A stretch of 22,849 nucleotides of DNA from a virus, in the IMG/VR virus record IMGVR_UViG_3300032342_000072, positions 1-22,849 of that record. The stretch is one strand, 5' to 3'. The notes below the pieces were generated by a model, which saw only the letters and a list, made by a program, of their open reading frames with translations, searched no databases and was not told the DNA's origin. Shown here in pieces: positions 21,491-22,849 of the stretch (its first letter is position 1; each line of letters opens with the position of its first letter). The position numbers and the translations under genes were made by a program.

Positions 21491-22034
21491 GGTCGGGTTT
21501 CTTTATCCCTTCCGCCTCGTCGAATATGTCCTCTATCGTTTCCTCGTCGCCGCCTCCGATGATCGTCACCTTCGGCTTGTACTTCGGGTGACGCCGCGAG
21601 AGGTAGAACCGTATCTGCGCGCCGTCGCCGGAACTGATCCCGGCCTTCAGTTGTTCCTCGACGCTCTCCATCTCGATCTTGTCTATCTCGGCAACCGCCG
21701 CCGCGAACTCGGCGTCCTTCATCTTCCATTTCCGATAACATTCCCGCGATATCTCGATCTTCTTGCAGGTCCAGGCTACCGATCCGTACGATCTCTCGTA
21801 AAACTCCAGGAACAGCCGCTTCTTCACCGTTGTGCGCTCTTGCTCCTTCCTCTCGGTTTCGCTTGTCTGGGCCCCGTTCTTGCCGTCTAATGCCCCTCCT
21901 GGGCCCGCTGGTGCCCTCGCTTTTCCCTCGCTTGTGCCAACTTCGCCAACTTTGCCCCCATTTTCAGAAGTTGACGGTCCCGGCTCTCCGCCTCCCTCCC
22001 TCTCCGGTTTTCCCTCTCCCCCGAGCCAGGTCAT
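21414..22034 (-). CDS. terS: Terminase small subunit
   Basis: The product has 206 residues. Residues 1-65 are low complexity (Gly, Glu, Ser, Lys). From TVKKRLFLEFYERSYGSVAW through TCKKIEISRECYRKWKMKDA there is a homeodomain-like helix-turn-helix of the phBC6A51 type. VEEQLKAGISSGDGAQIRFY and LSRRHPKYKPK follow, standard for small terminases that recognise packaging DNA and form oligomeric rings. The C-terminal acidic tail (GGGDEETIEDIFDEAEG) could contact the large subunit. It has no clear Shine-Dalgarno element; TCACGACC precedes its ATGA. The disordered N-terminus makes the exact start uncertain, and a GTG at the TVKK segment would give a shorter conventional protein. Confidence 0.82.
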   Translation of the reverse strand: MTWLGGEGKPEREGGGEPGPSTSENGGKVGEVGTSEGKARAPAGPGGALDGKNGAQTSETERKEQERTTVKKRLFLEFYERSYGSVAWTCKKIEISRECYRKWKMKDAEFAAAVAEIDKIEMESVEEQLKAGISSGDGAQIRFYLSRRHPKYKPKVTIIGGGDEETIEDIFDEAEGIKKPDHGDVSKKLHEPGGDREGADDSEQEG

Positions 22035-22284
22035 GGTCGTGAGTGTAAAATAAATCTTTCTGCTTTATTCCTTGCCTGATCCGTTGACTGTTGCGGGCCG
22101 AATTGCTATCCTCGCCGTCATCCTGCCGGGCGACAAGGGCGCAGTGCGCCGACGTCCCGGAATGACGATCTGCGCGGCTCCGGCTGCCTCTCCCGTCCTT
22201 CCTGCCGTACCCGGCAGTTTTTTTAATCTCGGATAAAGCCGGCTGCGCGTAATTTAAAAGCGTTACATTTTGTAACGGTTTCAT
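21964..22284 (-). CDS. Doubtful 106-residue frame with strong ribosome-binding site
   Basis: An ATG at 22284 is preceded by GGAGGGCGGAA, the best Shine-Dalgarno sequence in the window. The product starts MKPLQNVTLLNYAQPALSEI and then becomes Arg/Gly/Ser-rich because it reads through a terminator-like hairpin, a REP-like palindrome and the start of the terminase small subunit in another frame. Only the first 20 or so residues look like protein. Options are a short leader peptide, a gene disrupted by the palindrome, or a chance frame behind a real regulatory site. No function can be offered. Confidence 0.25.
   Translation of the reverse strand: MKPLQNVTLLNYAQPALSEIKKTAGYGRKDGRGSRSRADRHSGTSAHCALVARQDDGEDSNSARNSQRIRQGIKQKDLFYTHDHDLARGRGKTGEGGRRRAGTVNF
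22084..22112 (+). promoter_or_regulatory. Putative plus-strand promoter
   Basis: TTGACT at 22084-22089 and TATCCT at 22107-22112 are separated by exactly 17 bases on the plus strand. The boxes match the sigma-70 consensus at five and four of six positions. No plus-strand protein gene follows; instead there is a large hairpin and, about 100 bases on, an intrinsic terminator, so the likely product would be a small RNA. Confidence 0.4.
22116..22167. repeat. REP-like imperfect palindrome
   Basis: CGTCAT and ATGACG form the outer arms, CCGGG/CCCGG the middle, and GGCGC-AGT-GCGCC the tip of a 52-base extended stem-loop. This resembles repetitive extragenic palindromes of bacterial chromosomes, whose arms often read CGTCATTCC. 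Only one copy is present here, so repetitiveness cannot be shown from the window. Confidence 0.55.
22119..22224 (+). ncRNA. Candidate small RNA opposite the terminase leader
   Basis: A -35/-10 pair ends at 22112, the region then folds into a long hairpin (to 22167), and a perfect stem with seven T ends at 22224. A transcript of about 105 bases would run against the direction of all genes and be antisense to the leader upstream of terminase. All three elements are inferred by eye; conservation or RNA data are absent, and the central palindrome may just be a REP element. Confidence 0.3.
22202..22224 (+). terminator. Intrinsic terminator on the plus strand
   Basis: CTGCCG-TACC-CGGCAG is a perfect six-base-pair stem followed by seven T, correctly oriented for plus-strand transcription only. 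On the minus strand it is preceded, not followed, by the homopolymer. It would end a small RNA started near 22119, or block antisense transcription coming from the structural genes. Confidence 0.65.
22261..22277. promoter_or_regulatory. Inverted repeat CGTTACA-TTT-TGTAACG
   Basis: A perfect seven-base inverted repeat with a three-base centre, AT-rich, lies just inside the doubtful frame starting at 22284. Its size and symmetry suit an operator for a dimeric regulator. On the minus strand the right arm is followed by CTTTT, so a weak terminator for the methyltransferase transcript is the other reading. Confidence 0.4.
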
Positions 22285-22287
22285 TTC

Positions 22288-22315
22288 CGCCCTCCGTGTT
22301 TCTTAGCGGAGAGCG
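22288..22315 (-). promoter_or_regulatory. Hairpin covering a strong Shine-Dalgarno sequence
   Basis: On the minus strand CGCTCTCCG, loop CTAAGAAACA, CGGAGGGCG pair over nine positions (one G-U). The 3' arm contains GGAGG, the ribosome-binding site of the frame starting at 22284. Such masking is typical of translation controlled by RNA structure. The same element GAGGGCGGAAA precedes the hexapeptide-repeat gene at 397. Confidence 0.45.
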
Positions 22316-22353
22316 TCGCCGTGAGTATTTTGTCTGTATTCTTGGGTAGATTT

Positions 22354-22849
22354 TCATAACAATCTTTTGTTGATAATTTTAATGTATTCTGGTTCTTTTT
22401 CTATTAAGATATAGTTACGGTTTAGGTTTTTACAAGCTACACCTGTTGTTCCACTACCCGCAAATGGGTCGCATACTAAATTACCCTCATTACTAAACTC
22501 CTCTATACACCACTGCATCACATCAAGTGCTTTTTGTGTTGGGTGTGCTACTCGTTCTTCTTTGCTATCTCTTATAAATCCATGCCACCTACTATTATAA
22601 ACCTGTGCTGGTTTATTAAATGAAGTCCACGCTAATTCACAGTCAGCAAATGTTCCACGAGGTAGTCCATCTTTTTTCCACCAGACTAAATAACACGATG
22701 TAGGCGGTAATAAATGAGCAAAGTAGTTCCCCCCCCATATTATTTGATTTTTGCTTATTCTAATTATCTCATCAAAATACTCTTTTGTGGGTATAAAACT
22801 ATCCCAATCTTTTTTAGTAAATGTGTTTTGTTTATCACTAGCACCCTTG
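22354..22849 (-). CDS. DNA methyltransferase (N6-adenine/N4-cytosine, beta-type order), N-terminus beyond window
   Basis: The last 164 residues are visible. VCDPFAGSGTTGVACKNLNR (125-144) is motif I (SAM-binding) and lies near the C-terminus, so motif IV (DPPY-like) must be upstream, outside the window: the beta-class order of the N6_N4_Mtase family. HPTQKALDVMQWCI (102-115) is the usual motif before motif I, and NQIIWGGNYFAHLLPP (34-49) a typical central segment. It methylates DNA using S-adenosylmethionine, probably protecting phage DNA from host restriction. An eight-G run (TGG-GGG-GGG) is in frame, so no frameshift is needed. The DNA is far AT-richer than the structural genes, a sign of separate origin. 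No partner restriction enzyme is visible. Confidence 0.88.
   Translation of the reverse strand, partial: KGASDKQNTFTKKDWDSFIPTKEYFDEIIRISKNQIIWGGNYFAHLLPPTSCYLVWWKKDGLPRGTFADCELAWTSFNKPAQVYNSRWHGFIRDSKEERVAHPTQKALDVMQWCIEEFSNEGNLVCDPFAGSGTTGVACKNLNRNYILIEKEPEYIKIINKRLL

Noticed and set aside
22731-22738. Eight-G run in the methyltransferase as a phase-variation frameshift
   Set aside because: With eight G the frame is intact (TGG-GGG-GGG-AAC). Slippage variation is conceivable but there is no evidence in a single sequence.

Overview
The window looks like a large part of the structural, packaging and lysis module of a tailed double-stranded DNA phage, or a prophage, with long-tailed (siphovirus-type) morphology. 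Every convincing gene lies on the minus strand, so the biological reading order runs from right to left. Most of the window is visibly GC-rich. The far right end (after about 22,340) and the intergenic DNA at about 230-480 are clearly AT-richer, which suggests mosaic boundaries. I see no integrase, tRNA, rRNA or CRISPR array. The host cannot be named. The one clear promoter is of the sigma-70 type (TTGACG / TATAAG). TGA is used freely as a stop, so the standard bacterial code applies. Most structural genes have weak or no Shine-Dalgarno sequence.

Layout in transcription order (right to left). (1) 22849-22354: C-terminal part of an AT-rich DNA methyltransferase cut by the window edge. (2) 22353-22035: a structured non-coding gap. 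It holds an inverted repeat, a hairpin over a strong ribosome-binding site, a REP-like palindrome, and a possible small RNA on the opposite strand (promoter, hairpin, terminator). (3) 22034-14805: packaging and head module. This comprises the terminase small and large subunits, a portal fused to a MuF-type domain, prohead protease, major capsid protein, a 41-residue basic protein, an unknown likely virion protein and a small zinc-finger-like protein, followed by an intrinsic terminator. (4) 14680-9804: an accessory cassette sitting between capsid and connector genes. It holds a small unknown protein, a fibre-like protein, a LamG lectin-like protein and a 953-residue protein built of about 48 copies of a roughly 15-residue repeat. 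(5) 9785-7879: head-tail connector, head closure, HK97 gp10-like protein and tail terminator. (6) A strong promoter overlaps the stop of the last of these genes and drives the major tail protein, the tail assembly chaperones (with a -1 frameshift on ten consecutive A), tape measure, distal tail protein and hub. (7) 1624-611: a tightly coupled run of a cysteine-rich 32-residue protein, a 30-residue membrane protein, a C39-like peptidase (probable endolysin) and a holin-like protein, closed by a terminator. (8) 397-1: an incomplete hexapeptide-repeat protein running off the left edge, encoded by near-perfect 18-bp tandem repeats.

Functionally, terminase packages DNA through the portal into a protease-matured HK97-fold head. 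The connector genes join the head to a tail whose length is set by the tape measure. The distal tail protein carries an apparent carbohydrate-binding domain, and the lectin and fibre cassette probably adds surface adhesion. Lysis genes are appended to the tail operon. The least explained items are the 48-repeat protein with its proline-aromatic heptad tail, the eight-cysteine mini-protein, and the structured region upstream of terminase. All function calls rest on reading motifs and gene order by eye; no database search was run.
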